Made by a program: the position numbers and the translations under genes. Positions 23,306-31,882 of a DNA stretch of 64,000 bases are shown piece by piece. Origin of the DNA: JAZKBN01 sp040388605 (GTDB lineage: Bacteria; Bacteroidota; Bacteroidia; Cytophagales; Flexibacteraceae). The stretch is taken from contig JAZKBN010000018.1 in the NCBI GenBank assembly GCA_040388605.1, positions 139,553-203,552 on the forward strand, read 5' to 3'. The notes under the pieces are model-generated. The model ran no database searches. It was not told the origin of the DNA and saw only the letters and a list, made by a program, of their open reading frames with translations. Every line of letters begins with the position of its first letter. The first letter of the stretch is position 1.

Positions 23306-26300
23306 ATGTTAAGATTTTTACTACTCCTCATTTTCATGGGGCTGTTCACCTTGTCGCCTGCATGGGCGCAGGTTCCCGCCGGAACAGCCGACCCAACTGC
23401 AAGCCCTGCTAATTCCGTATCAGGCTCAGTAACCGCCGGCGACGGCAGCGGCCCTTTACCCGGCGCAACCGTACAGATTGAAAACACAACGCGTGGCGTA
23501 ACCACAGATTTCGACGGCAATTTCACCCTTGAGCTGCGCGAAGGCGATTCTGTACTGCTGGTATCTTATATCGGCTTTGTTAAGCAAAGAATTCCGGTAG
23601 GCAGTACAAAGCAATTCAGCATAGTGCTTATGCCTGAGCAAAAAATAACCGATGAAGTGGTTGTTATTGGTTACGGCGTTCAGAAGAAAAGCGACAATAC
23701 AGGTTCAGTAAGCTCTGTAAGGGGCGACGACCTGGTTAAGGTACCTAACAACAATGCCATGCAGGCACTGCAAGGCAAGGTTGCGGGTGTGCAGGTTGTA
23801 AGCAACAGCGGTACCCCCGGTGATCCGCCCAAAGTGCGTATCAGGGGTATTGGCTCAACATCAACCGGCTCATCAACCTCAGCATCGGCGCCGGGTGCAA
23901 GCGCAGGCAAAAACGACCCGCTTTACGTGGTCGACGGTGTTTTCATGAACGATATTTCGGGCATCAATTCCCAGGATATTGAGTCTATGGAAATATTGAA
24001 AGATGCTTCTGCCGCAGCCATTTTCGGTATCGGCGGGGCCAACGGGGTAATTCTTATTACCACCAAGGGCGGTACTGCCGGGCAAACAAGGGTAACCTTT
24101 AATGCTGAGTATGGGCTTCAGACTGTAAACAAGATGATTGGCGTGCTTGATGGTCCGGGTTATGCAACCGTGGCCAATAATGCAGGCTGGGCCAGCTACA
24201 ATGCAAATGCAGTACCTTCAACCAATTGGCAGGATTCTGTTTTTCGCACGTCGGCGCCCATTCAGAATTACCAGCTCGGCGTTTCCGGCGGAAGCAAAAC
24301 CAGTAATTATTATCTTGGTGTAGGTTATTTTAAGCAGGATGGTATTCTGCCGCATTCAGATTACCAACGCCTTACAACCCGCTTTAACGGCAATTACTTT
24401 CTTGGTCCGCGTATTAAAGTAGGCCATAACATCAGTATTGCCCCATATTCAAGGCAGAATACGCCGAGCAGCATTATTTCTAATGCCTATTACGCATCGC
24501 CGATTGTGCAACCCCATTGCGATACCTGCTTACAGGCTTTCCCTATTAAGTTCAGCCCTGAACTTAACGTGGGTAACCCCCTTGCCACGCTGACTTATGA
24601 GAGCGAAAGCTTTAATAAAGGCGTAAGAAGCACCAGCAATATTTTTGCTGAGCTAACCCTGCCGGCCGGCTTCTCTTACCGCGTAAATGCCGGTATAGAT
24701 ATGACCTACCAGACAAGCACTGTTTACACCCCGGTTTACCGTGTAAACAACCTGCAGCAATTCCCGAACTCGAAGCTCACAGTAGGCAGGCAGTATTATA
24801 ATAACCTGCTGCTGGATAACCTTTTGTATTACAAAAAGGATTTTGGACCGCATAATATAGATGCCCTTGCCGGTTATTCTGTTTACCTTGATTACAGCGA
24901 TTTCCTGAATGCGGCAGCCAACAATGTACTTTCGGCGCCAGACCTTTGGTACCTGAACAGCACAGGCAGCAGCACCAATATTGCGCAAAGCAATGTTACG
25001 AACGGCGGCTTTGAAGTGCACCGTGTCAGCTATTTCGGCAGGGCCAGCTATAGCTATAAGAGCAAATATTCTTTAACCGGTACATACAGAATAGACGGCA
25101 GCTCGAAATTCGGAAGCGGAAACCTGCTTGGGTATTTCCCTTCTTTCGGGGCCAACTGGCTGGTTAGCGAAGAAGACTTCATGAAAAAAATCAACTGGAT
25201 AAACCTGCTGAAAGTGCGCGGAAGCTGGGGCAGGCTTGGTAACGATAAAATTGACCCCAACCTTCAGTACGCCAAAATTGCAGGCAACCAGGGCGCTGTG
25301 CTGAACGGCACCCAGCAGACCGGCCAAACCGTTGGAAACCCTGTAAACAAAAACCTTAAGTGGGAAACCACCGAACAATTTGACGCAGGCGTTGAAATAG
25401 GCCTACTGAATAATCGTTTAAGAATTGAGGCCGACTATTACAACAGGAAAAACCTGAATATGCTGGCCGAAGTTCCTATTCCCGGCTATGTGGGCGCAGG
25501 CGGCAGCGGCGCTACCGGCGGGAAAATTTTTACCAACGTTGGCAGTATCAGGAACTCGGGTATTGAGCTGGCCGCAAGCTGGCGAGAAACAATAGGCAAA
25601 TTCAGCTACAGGCTGGGCGGCAATTTGGCAACTGTTAAAAACACCATTATTGCCCTTAACCCTGACCTGACAAGCGGCGATGAGCTTATTGGCGAATCAA
25701 TAAACGGCAGCCCGGCAACCATTAACAAACGCGGGGGCTCTGTTGGCGAATATTATGGCTACAAGGTAATTGGCGTATTTAAAGACCAGGCCGATGTGGA
25801 CGCAAGCCCCAATACCGGCAACCAAAAGCCCGGGGAATTAAAGTATGCCGATGTTTCGGGCAACGGGAAAATAGGCGTTGAAGACAGGGTTTCTTTAGGC
25901 TCACCCATACCAAAAATGACCTACGGCTTTAACCTCGGTTTCAACTTTGCCAATTTTGACCTAAGCGCCGACTTTAACGGAACTTTCGGGAACAAAATAA
26001 TGAACGGAAAAGAGATAAAGCACTTCGGTACTACCAACTTCGAATCGCATTATGCCAACGGGTGGTCTCCGTCTAATACCGAGACTTCTGTTCCGGCAGC
26101 TTACCTGAGCGGCTCTAACTACCTGATTTCTGACTTCTATGTATATGACGGCTCTTACCTGCGCCTGCGTACATTAACCCTTTCTTACACCATTCCTGAA
26201 GCGCTGAATAAGAAAATGAACATCAGCAAGCTGCAGGTTTACCTGCGCGGAACCAACCTGCTTACCTGGACCAAGTGGACCGGCTATTCACCCGAAGTGG

Positions 26301-26386
26301 GCGGAAGCGACATGGCAGCCGGTATAGATTACGGTACTTACCCGGTTACAACAGTTTACACAGGCGGCATCAACTTTAATTTCTAA
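23306..26386 (+). CDS. SusC/RagA-type TonB-linked outer-membrane transporter
   Basis: A 1026-residue outer-membrane pump for oligosaccharides, working with TonB-ExbBD and the SusD lipoprotein that follows. A signal peptide ends PAWAQ near residue 22. A carboxypeptidase-like beta domain (about 35-110) contains GPLPGATVQIENTTRGVTTD, and the TonB plug (about 115-240) has the family signatures VVVIGYGVQKKS, IRGIGS, PLYVVDGVF and SIEILKDASAAAIFG-like sequence. The rest is the beta-barrel with alternating aromatic strands to the terminal Phe. There is no N-terminal FecR-interacting signalling domain, so it is not obviously coupled to an anti-sigma factor. SusD starts 11 bases downstream. Confidence 0.95.
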   Translation: MLRFLLLLIFMGLFTLSPAWAQVPAGTADPTASPANSVSGSVTAGDGSGPLPGATVQIENTTRGVTTDFDGNFTLELREGDSVLLVSYIGFVKQRIPVGSTKQFSIVLMPEQKITDEVVVIGYGVQKKSDNTGSVSSVRGDDLVKVPNNNAMQALQGKVAGVQVVSNSGTPGDPPKVRIRGIGSTSTGSSTSASAPGASAGKNDPLYVVDGVFMNDISGINSQDIESMEILKDASAAAIFGIGGANGVILITTKGGTAGQTRVTFNAEYGLQTVNKMIGVLDGPGYATVANNAGWASYNANAVPSTNWQDSVFRTSAPIQNYQLGVSGGSKTSNYYLGVGYFKQDGILPHSDYQRLTTRFNGNYFLGPRIKVGHNISIAPYSRQNTPSSIISNAYYASPIVQPHCDTCLQAFPIKFSPELNVGNPLATLTYESESFNKGVRSTSNIFAELTLPAGFSYRVNAGIDMTYQTSTVYTPVYRVNNLQQFPNSKLTVGRQYYNNLLLDNLLYYKKDFGPHNIDALAGYSVYLDYSDFLNAAANNVLSAPDLWYLNSTGSSTNIAQSNVTNGGFEVHRVSYFGRASYSYKSKYSLTGTYRIDGSSKFGSGNLLGYFPSFGANWLVSEEDFMKKINWINLLKVRGSWGRLGNDKIDPNLQYAKIAGNQGAVLNGTQQTGQTVGNPVNKNLKWETTEQFDAGVEIGLLNNRLRIEADYYNRKNLNMLAEVPIPGYVGAGGSGATGGKIFTNVGSIRNSGIELAASWRETIGKFSYRLGGNLATVKNTIIALNPDLTSGDELIGESINGSPATINKRGGSVGEYYGYKVIGVFKDQADVDASPNTGNQKPGELKYADVSGNGKIGVEDRVSLGSPIPKMTYGFNLGFNFANFDLSADFNGTFGNKIMNGKEIKHFGTTNFESHYANGWSPSNTETSVPAAYLSGSNYLISDFYVYDGSYLRLRTLTLSYTIPEALNKKMNISKLQVYLRGTNLLTWTKWTGYSPEVGGSDMAAGIDYGTYPVTTVYTGGINFNF

Positions 26387-26397
26387 GAACCACAGCC

Positions 26398-27918
26398 ATG
26401 AAGAACATAATAACAGCGGTTTCGAAATTAAAAACGGTTGCCGCAACTGCCCTGCTGATTGCCGTAAGCGCATCATGCTCTAAAGATTATCTTGTGGTGG
26501 CTCCCAAAGGTGAAATAACCGATGCCACTTTCTATACCACAGCCCAGGGCGCAACCCAGGCAGTGAATGCGCTATATGGACAGACCCGTGTATGGGCTTT
26601 CCACGAAAGCGGTTTCCCGATATACGATATTATGAGCGATGATGCCTATAAAGGCAGCATCCCCGGCGACCAGCCAAACCTTGTGCTTTACGAAACATTT
26701 AAGCACACCCCTAACCTGAATATGAACGGAGACTGGTATTACCAGCTCTATAAAATTATCAGGGATGCCAATGCTGTGCTCACTTATGTGCCGCCCATTT
26801 CAATGGACGCAAACCTGAAAGCGAGAATCTTAGGGGAAGCAAAGTTCTTCCGCGCACTTTGCTACAGCGGTTTGGTACGTGGTTTCGGCGGGGTTCCGCT
26901 CATAACTCAAATGGACCCGCCGGTAGGCATTGGCCGCTCAAGCGCAGATGAGGTTTATGCCCAAATATTCAAAGACCTGCAGGAAGCGCATGATGTTTTG
27001 CCTCTTGCCTACCCTGCTTCAGAAAAAGGCAGGATTACAAAAGGAGCAGCATCTTCTTTAATGGCGCGCATGTACCTCTTTAAAGGAGATTATGCCAATA
27101 CCGAAAAGTACGCTTTGGAAGTAATTAACAGCAATGTTTATGATCTTGAAGCAGATTTTTCGACCGTTTTCCTGCCGGCCGGCGATTATGGTAAAGAAGC
27201 CGTTTACGAAGTAGGCGCCGTTAAAGGCCTGCCGAATGATTATAACTGGATGGCCGACGGGGGCAGCCAATATGCCAATACTCAGGCCATTCGGGGTACA
27301 CCTAACCGCGGATGGGGATTTAACAGGCCGTCTTTAGAGCTCATGAATTTCTTCGGTGATAAAGACCCAAGGAAAAACAAAACAATCATTTTCCTGGGCG
27401 AGGTAATGCCCGACGGTATAACCACCCTTGGCGACGCAGTTACACTTGACACTACCTATGATGCCAATCGTAAGATTACAGAGATTGAATGCTACAATCA
27501 AAAAGTTTGGGTACCGGGTAATAATGTTGGCAGCGCTTTCGGCGCTAACCGTAAAATTATTCGCTACTCCGATGTATTGCTTATGGCGGCAGAAGCCCTG
27601 AATAAAAACGGGAAATCGGCTGAGGCATTACCATACCTTAATAAGGTAAGGCAAAGGGCAAGGGGCGGCGCCGGCGGCGATACCCTGCCCGATATTACAG
27701 AAACAAATACCTCAGCGCTCGACGATATTATTTTCGATGAACGCAGGAGGGAGCTGGCTTTGGAAGACCTGCGCTATTGGGATTTGGTAAGAACCGGCCG
27801 TGCCGAAGCTGTTTTAGGCCCATTGGGCTTCATAAAAGGCAAACACGAGCTGCTACCTTTACCCAGCCTTGAGGTTGAACAAAGCGGTGGAAAAATAATC
27901 CAGAACCCACAATACTAA
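26398..27918 (+). CDS. SusD/RagB-family glycan-binding lipoprotein
   Basis: A 506-residue surface lipoprotein that caps the SusC barrel and binds the glycan. The signal ends in SASC with lipid Cys27. The N-terminal SusD-like domain contains TAQGATQAVNALYGQTR and the TPR-like helices with ARILGEAKFFRALCYSGLVR and GGVPLIT. The C-terminal RagB domain has YSDVLLMAAEALN, LPYLNKVRQRA and the family ending FDERRRELALEDLRYWDLVR. Length is normal. It is the second gene of the locus; a gap of 212 bases with its own -7 box follows. Confidence 0.95.
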   Translation: MKNIITAVSKLKTVAATALLIAVSASCSKDYLVVAPKGEITDATFYTTAQGATQAVNALYGQTRVWAFHESGFPIYDIMSDDAYKGSIPGDQPNLVLYETFKHTPNLNMNGDWYYQLYKIIRDANAVLTYVPPISMDANLKARILGEAKFFRALCYSGLVRGFGGVPLITQMDPPVGIGRSSADEVYAQIFKDLQEAHDVLPLAYPASEKGRITKGAASSLMARMYLFKGDYANTEKYALEVINSNVYDLEADFSTVFLPAGDYGKEAVYEVGAVKGLPNDYNWMADGGSQYANTQAIRGTPNRGWGFNRPSLELMNFFGDKDPRKNKTIIFLGEVMPDGITTLGDAVTLDTTYDANRKITEIECYNQKVWVPGNNVGSAFGANRKIIRYSDVLLMAAEALNKNGKSAEALPYLNKVRQRARGGAGGDTLPDITETNTSALDDIIFDERRRELALEDLRYWDLVRTGRAEAVLGPLGFIKGKHELLPLPSLEVEQSGGKIIQNPQY

Positions 27919-27972
27919 ACCGGGCATTTAATGCTTAAAAAACAGGTTTAAGCTTTGGTATTATAAAAATGT

Positions 27973-27980
27973 TAACTTTG
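27973..27980 (+). promoter_or_regulatory. Bacteroidota -7 promoter box
   Basis: TAACTTTG matches TAnnTTTG exactly, about 150 bases before the 28131 gene. A TTTA element 22 bases upstream is a weak -33 candidate; TTTG at 27954-27957 is too close. The LamG lipoprotein may therefore be transcribed separately from susCD, with a leader of about 145 bases. Confidence 0.45.
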
Positions 27981-28130
27981 CATATTACCGCGCCATATAT
28001 GGAAACAAACCCAATCAACGGCCTTGTAATTGCACAAATCTAATTATTACCCGTATTGTTTTCAGTATAATTTAATTAATTCATACACCATTTATCCAAC
28101 CCATTTCCAAAAATCCATTTCACCAAAAAA

Positions 28131-29414
28131 ATGAAAAGCACCAATTTAATTTCTATTGGAAAGAAGCTCTTTATGGTAGCTGCTGCGGCATTTATCATGA
28201 CCTCTTGCTCCGATGACGACAGCTCACCCTCTGCCCTTAAAATCAGCTCTGCAAAATCAGGCAGTAAGAACCTTTACGGAACCACATCTGCCACTGATGT
28301 ACCCGTAGACAGCACCATTTCGGTTACTTTCGCCAGGGAAATAGATGCAGCTACAGCAACTTCATCTACCGTAATGCTTAAAATGGGAGGCACAACTGTT
28401 GCTTCGGTTATCACTGCATCGGGCAGCACCATTTGGATTAACCCGAACAGCGCACTGATGACAGGCACCAATTACAGCATCCGTTTTATGGGCGTAAAAG
28501 CAAAAGACGGCGGCGCTTTAAGCAACACCGACTCTATCGCATTCAAATCTTACGGAGCGCCAAGTGTTACTCCTCCGCAGGCAACCAACCTGCTTGCTTA
28601 TTGGAACTTTAACAACACCGCTACAGAAGCCAACAACAGCACAGATTACACTACTGCTGCAACTGTTGACCTTACTTACGGCAAAGACCGTTTCGGTTAC
28701 GACAACGGTGCTGCATCTTTCAACGGCACCACTTCTATTATTGAAGTGAACAACGGCGACAAGCTGCTTACCCCAAGCAACGCTCTATCTTTCTGGGTTT
28801 ATACCGACAGCACAGGTGGCCATACTCAAGGACACTTCCCTATGGGTGTGGGTGACCTTTATGGTTTCTTTGTTGAACTGGGTATGCCCGGTGCATTAAA
28901 GCAAACTGCTAACTTCAAGAAAAGCGACGGCTCTAATTCCGCACAGGATATGTGGTACAACGGCAGCGGCGAAGACAAAGACAACGGCGGATGGATAGGC
29001 TGGGATTACCGCCTGAACATCAATGCATCGGCACCCGGTGCTGCTAACGGTGTTGGCGCACTTATGTTAGGCAAATGGACTCATGTTGTATTCACATACG
29101 ATGCAGCTGCCAAAATTCAATTGCTGTACCTGAACGGTGTGCTTAGCCAACGTAACAACTACGCCAACGTTCCTGACGCAGGCGGACCTAACACTTTCAC
29201 CGGTTTCTCATGGAATGCAAATGCTGAGGTTACAAACAAACTGGCATTCGGCTTTAACCACGACCGTGCATCTACTCACTGGAGCACTGAGCCTTGGGGC
29301 GGTTACACCTTCCCGGGTGCTAACCACTTTAAAGGCCGTCTTGATGACGTTCGTTTCTGGAAAGCTGCTTTGACTCCTGCTGAGATCACAGCACTATACA
29401 ATTCAGAAAAATAA
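28131..29414 (+). CDS. Surface lipoprotein with Ig-like and LamG-type domains
   Basis: A 427-residue lipoprotein (lipobox TSC, Cys26, followed by Asp-rich SDDDSS, which fits the surface-export signal of Bacteroidota). Residues 35-140 look like a bacterial Ig-like (Big_5) domain: DVPVDSTISVTFAREID is typical. Residues 150-427 form a concanavalin-like LamG fold, with LLAYWNFNNTATE, GAASFNGTTS and the closing FKGRLDDVRFWKAALTPAEI. Such proteins occupy the SusE/SusF-like position and hold polysaccharide at the surface. No catalytic motif is seen. A strong terminator at 29441 ends the unit. Confidence 0.85.
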   Translation: MKSTNLISIGKKLFMVAAAAFIMTSCSDDDSSPSALKISSAKSGSKNLYGTTSATDVPVDSTISVTFAREIDAATATSSTVMLKMGGTTVASVITASGSTIWINPNSALMTGTNYSIRFMGVKAKDGGALSNTDSIAFKSYGAPSVTPPQATNLLAYWNFNNTATEANNSTDYTTAATVDLTYGKDRFGYDNGAASFNGTTSIIEVNNGDKLLTPSNALSFWVYTDSTGGHTQGHFPMGVGDLYGFFVELGMPGALKQTANFKKSDGSNSAQDMWYNGSGEDKDNGGWIGWDYRLNINASAPGAANGVGALMLGKWTHVVFTYDAAAKIQLLYLNGVLSQRNNYANVPDAGGPNTFTGFSWNANAEVTNKLAFGFNHDRASTHWSTEPWGGYTFPGANHFKGRLDDVRFWKAALTPAEITALYNSEK

Positions 29415-29440
29415 TATCGGCAATTTCTGCTGATTTCTTA

Positions 29441-29465
29441 AAGCCCGGCTTCGGCCGGGCTTTTT
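29441..29465 (+). terminator. Strong rho-independent terminator
   Basis: AAGCCCGGC and GCCGGGCTT pair perfectly around a TTCG tetraloop, followed by T residues, 26 bases after the LamG lipoprotein stop. Confidence 0.92.
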
Positions 29466-29608
29466 GCGTTTGCGGGTGGGTTTGAACTTCATTCATAACA
29501 TCTGTTTTCTGTGTTAACGGGAATATTTAAAACGGAAATATTCGGCGATAAAAACGATTAGTTCATCACCTTGGTTTCCTTAGAGTTTGTTTCCCAAAAT
29601 AATACCAT

Positions 29609-29633
29609 AAAAACCCGCCATAGCCGGGTTTTT
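29609..29633 (+). terminator. Second rho-independent terminator
   Basis: AAAAACCCG and CGGGTTTTT pair perfectly around a seven-base loop, ending in five T. It may be a back-up terminator. Confidence 0.8.
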
Positions 29634-29670
29634 GCTTTAAATAATATTACATCTATAGGTATCTGTTCAG

Positions 29671-29678
29671 TAAATTTG
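29671..29678 (+). promoter_or_regulatory. Bacteroidota -7 promoter box
   Basis: TAAATTTG matches TAnnTTTG exactly, 58 bases before the GH144-type gene. No TTTG is seen at -33. Confidence 0.45.
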
Positions 29679-29736
29679 GGCACCGATTAACCTGCCTGCA
29701 GAATTTGCCCTCTGCCGGCTATAAACCACTTGAATA

Positions 29737-31734
29737 ATGAATGCAAGAATAATAAGCGCGAGGCTGCTAGCCGCAATTTTTATGCTTTCGGGCCTGCTGA
29801 TTACAGGCTGCAAAAAAGAAGAAAGCTCTGCTCCCGGTGAACTCACCCTGAAATCGGTAACCATTGGCAGCATGGTTTTGAATCTGAGCCCGGGGGTATT
29901 AAACAACGGTTCAGCAACTGACCAGCCAATTACCCTTGACTTTACCGACAGGCTGGACACCAACCTGGTAAAAACCACCATTACAATCCAGGACGAGAAT
30001 AACCGTACAGTTCCATATACCACTGAATATAAAAACGAATTCAGTACAGTTGTTCTTTTGCCCGCATCGAAATTGGGCAATAATAAAACTTACACTTTAA
30101 GCATTGCCAAAGAGCTTAAAGGCGCCTGGGGTAAGACTTATGCGGGTTCGAGCTACCGCTTTTCCACTCAGGAAACGCTTACCATAAGCAGCATTACGGT
30201 AAACGGAACTGCTGTTGCCAAAACCGGGAGCATCAGGTTAACAAGCAGGAAGCCAATAATTAAAATCAATTTTGAAAGTCCCTTTTTACCGACAGGTTTA
30301 AATACCGGCTCGGTGTTTCTTTCAAACAGCATGGGCAGCGCCCGTTTCAGTTTTGTGCCCTCAGACAGCAATAAATCTATAATATTGACTGTAACCGAAC
30401 CCCTTGTAAGTTTCGACAGGTACAACCTGCTGCTTACCAATGAGCTTAAAGGAAAATACGGGCAAATTTTCGGAGGCCTGAATTTAACTGCCTACTCCCC
30501 GCTTGACAGCACCGATAAAAACCCGCGTGTTTCAGATGATGCGCTCATGGATTTGGTACAGCACAACACCCTGAAATATTTCATGGAATACGGGCATCCC
30601 AATTGCGGCCTTGCCCTTGAGCGCAGCAACGGAGACCCCAATTTCGTAACCACAGGCGGTTCCGGGTTCGGTATAATGGGTATGATTGTAGGCGTTGAGC
30701 GCGGCTGGTACACCCGCAGCGAGGTTGTTGCCCGCTGGGATAAAATGACATCATTCCTGCGCGCCCACCAGGATTTCCATGGCGCATGGGGACACTGGAT
30801 GGATGGTTACACGGGTCAGGTAAAAAGCTTCAGCGCAGATGATAACGGCGGAGACCTTGTGGAAACTGCTTTTATGATTCACGGCCTGATTACCGTTCGC
30901 CAATACCTGAACGCTGCCGTACCGGCCGAGAATAAAGTTAAAATGCGGATTGACAGCATGGTAAATGCTGTTGAATGGGATTGGTACCGCCAAAACGCCC
31001 AGAACAAAATATTCTGGCACTGGAGCATAGATAAAGGCTGGAAAATGAATATGCCTATTACAGGCTGGAACGAAGGCCTTATAATCTATTTCCTTGCTGC
31101 CGGCTCTCAAACCCACAGCGTTCCGAAAGTGGTATATGACGAAGGCTGGGCCAGGAACGGCGCCATTAAAAACGGTAAAACCTTTTACGGAACATTGCTG
31201 CCGCTCGGCGAAGATTATGGGGGGCCCTTGTTCTTCAGCCATTATAGCTTCCTTGGCCTCGACCCAAGAAACCTTGTTGATAAATATGCCAATTATTGGA
31301 CCCAAGGCGTTGCGCACAGCACCATTAACTACAAGTATTGTGTAGCTAACCCCCGCAACTATGTAGGTTACAGCCCTGATTGCTGGGGCCTTACTGCCAG
31401 CGATAACAACACCGGCTACAGCGCACAGTCGCCTTTGAATGATAATGGTACCATTTCCCCTACTGCCGCTCTCAGCAGCATGCCATATACACCGGAGCAA
31501 AGTAAAGCCGCCATGCGCTTTTTCTATTATAAGCTCGGCGACAGGGTATGGGGGCAATACGGTTTTAAAGATGCCTTTAACCCTTCTGCCGGATGGGTGG
31601 CCCAAAGCTATTTAGCTATAGACCAGGGTCCGATTGTGGTGATGATGGAGAATTACAGAACCCAAAAACTTTGGAACCTCTTTATGTCTTCGCCTGAAGC
31701 ACAAAAGGCAAAACAAACACTGGGTTTTAATTAA
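29737..31734 (+). CDS. GH144-type glucoamylase-like lipoprotein, probable endo-beta-1,2-glucanase
   Basis: A 665-residue lipoprotein (lipobox ITGC, Cys25). Two Ig-like (Big_5) modules cover about 35-145 and 145-255. The C-terminal part from about 265 is the glucoamylase-like (alpha/alpha)6 domain that founded GH144 on Chitinophaga endo-beta-1,2-glucanases. The acidic motif DDNGGDLVETAFMIHGL near residue 368, the opening block LVQHNTLKYFMEYGHPNCGL and the GSGFGIMGMIVGVERGW block are all present, so the fold seems complete. The expected reaction is internal cleavage of beta-1,2-glucan at the cell surface or in the periplasm. A GH3 enzyme follows 148 bases later. GH144 relatives with other linkages are possible, so the substrate is inferred. 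Confidence 0.8.
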   Translation: MNARIISARLLAAIFMLSGLLITGCKKEESSAPGELTLKSVTIGSMVLNLSPGVLNNGSATDQPITLDFTDRLDTNLVKTTITIQDENNRTVPYTTEYKNEFSTVVLLPASKLGNNKTYTLSIAKELKGAWGKTYAGSSYRFSTQETLTISSITVNGTAVAKTGSIRLTSRKPIIKINFESPFLPTGLNTGSVFLSNSMGSARFSFVPSDSNKSIILTVTEPLVSFDRYNLLLTNELKGKYGQIFGGLNLTAYSPLDSTDKNPRVSDDALMDLVQHNTLKYFMEYGHPNCGLALERSNGDPNFVTTGGSGFGIMGMIVGVERGWYTRSEVVARWDKMTSFLRAHQDFHGAWGHWMDGYTGQVKSFSADDNGGDLVETAFMIHGLITVRQYLNAAVPAENKVKMRIDSMVNAVEWDWYRQNAQNKIFWHWSIDKGWKMNMPITGWNEGLIIYFLAAGSQTHSVPKVVYDEGWARNGAIKNGKTFYGTLLPLGEDYGGPLFFSHYSFLGLDPRNLVDKYANYWTQGVAHSTINYKYCVANPRNYVGYSPDCWGLTASDNNTGYSAQSPLNDNGTISPTAALSSMPYTPEQSKAAMRFFYYKLGDRVWGQYGFKDAFNPSAGWVAQSYLAIDQGPIVVMMENYRTQKLWNLFMSSPEAQKAKQTLGFN

Positions 31735-31882
31735 TCCCCGTCAGCAATATTTACGGCAATTGGTTAGTTCCTGCTGATTTATGCCTCAGTAAAGTGATTG
31801 CAAAAAAACGCATGACCGGCTAATACCTTTAAAAGTAAAAGCCGATCAATACACCTGATACTTAACCGTTTTTCAATAAAAC

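Larger units (their letters stand above)
29415..29736. other. Intergenic stretch with two terminators and a promoter box
   Basis: This 322-base gap carries two intrinsic terminators (29441-29465 and 29609-29633) and then a -7 box at 29671. It splits the polysaccharide locus into an upstream binding/transport unit and a downstream hydrolase unit. No gene is seen in it. Confidence 0.6.

Noticed and set aside
30751..31605. 284-codon minus-strand frame
   Set aside because: Antisense to the GH144-type domain; no family likeness of its own.
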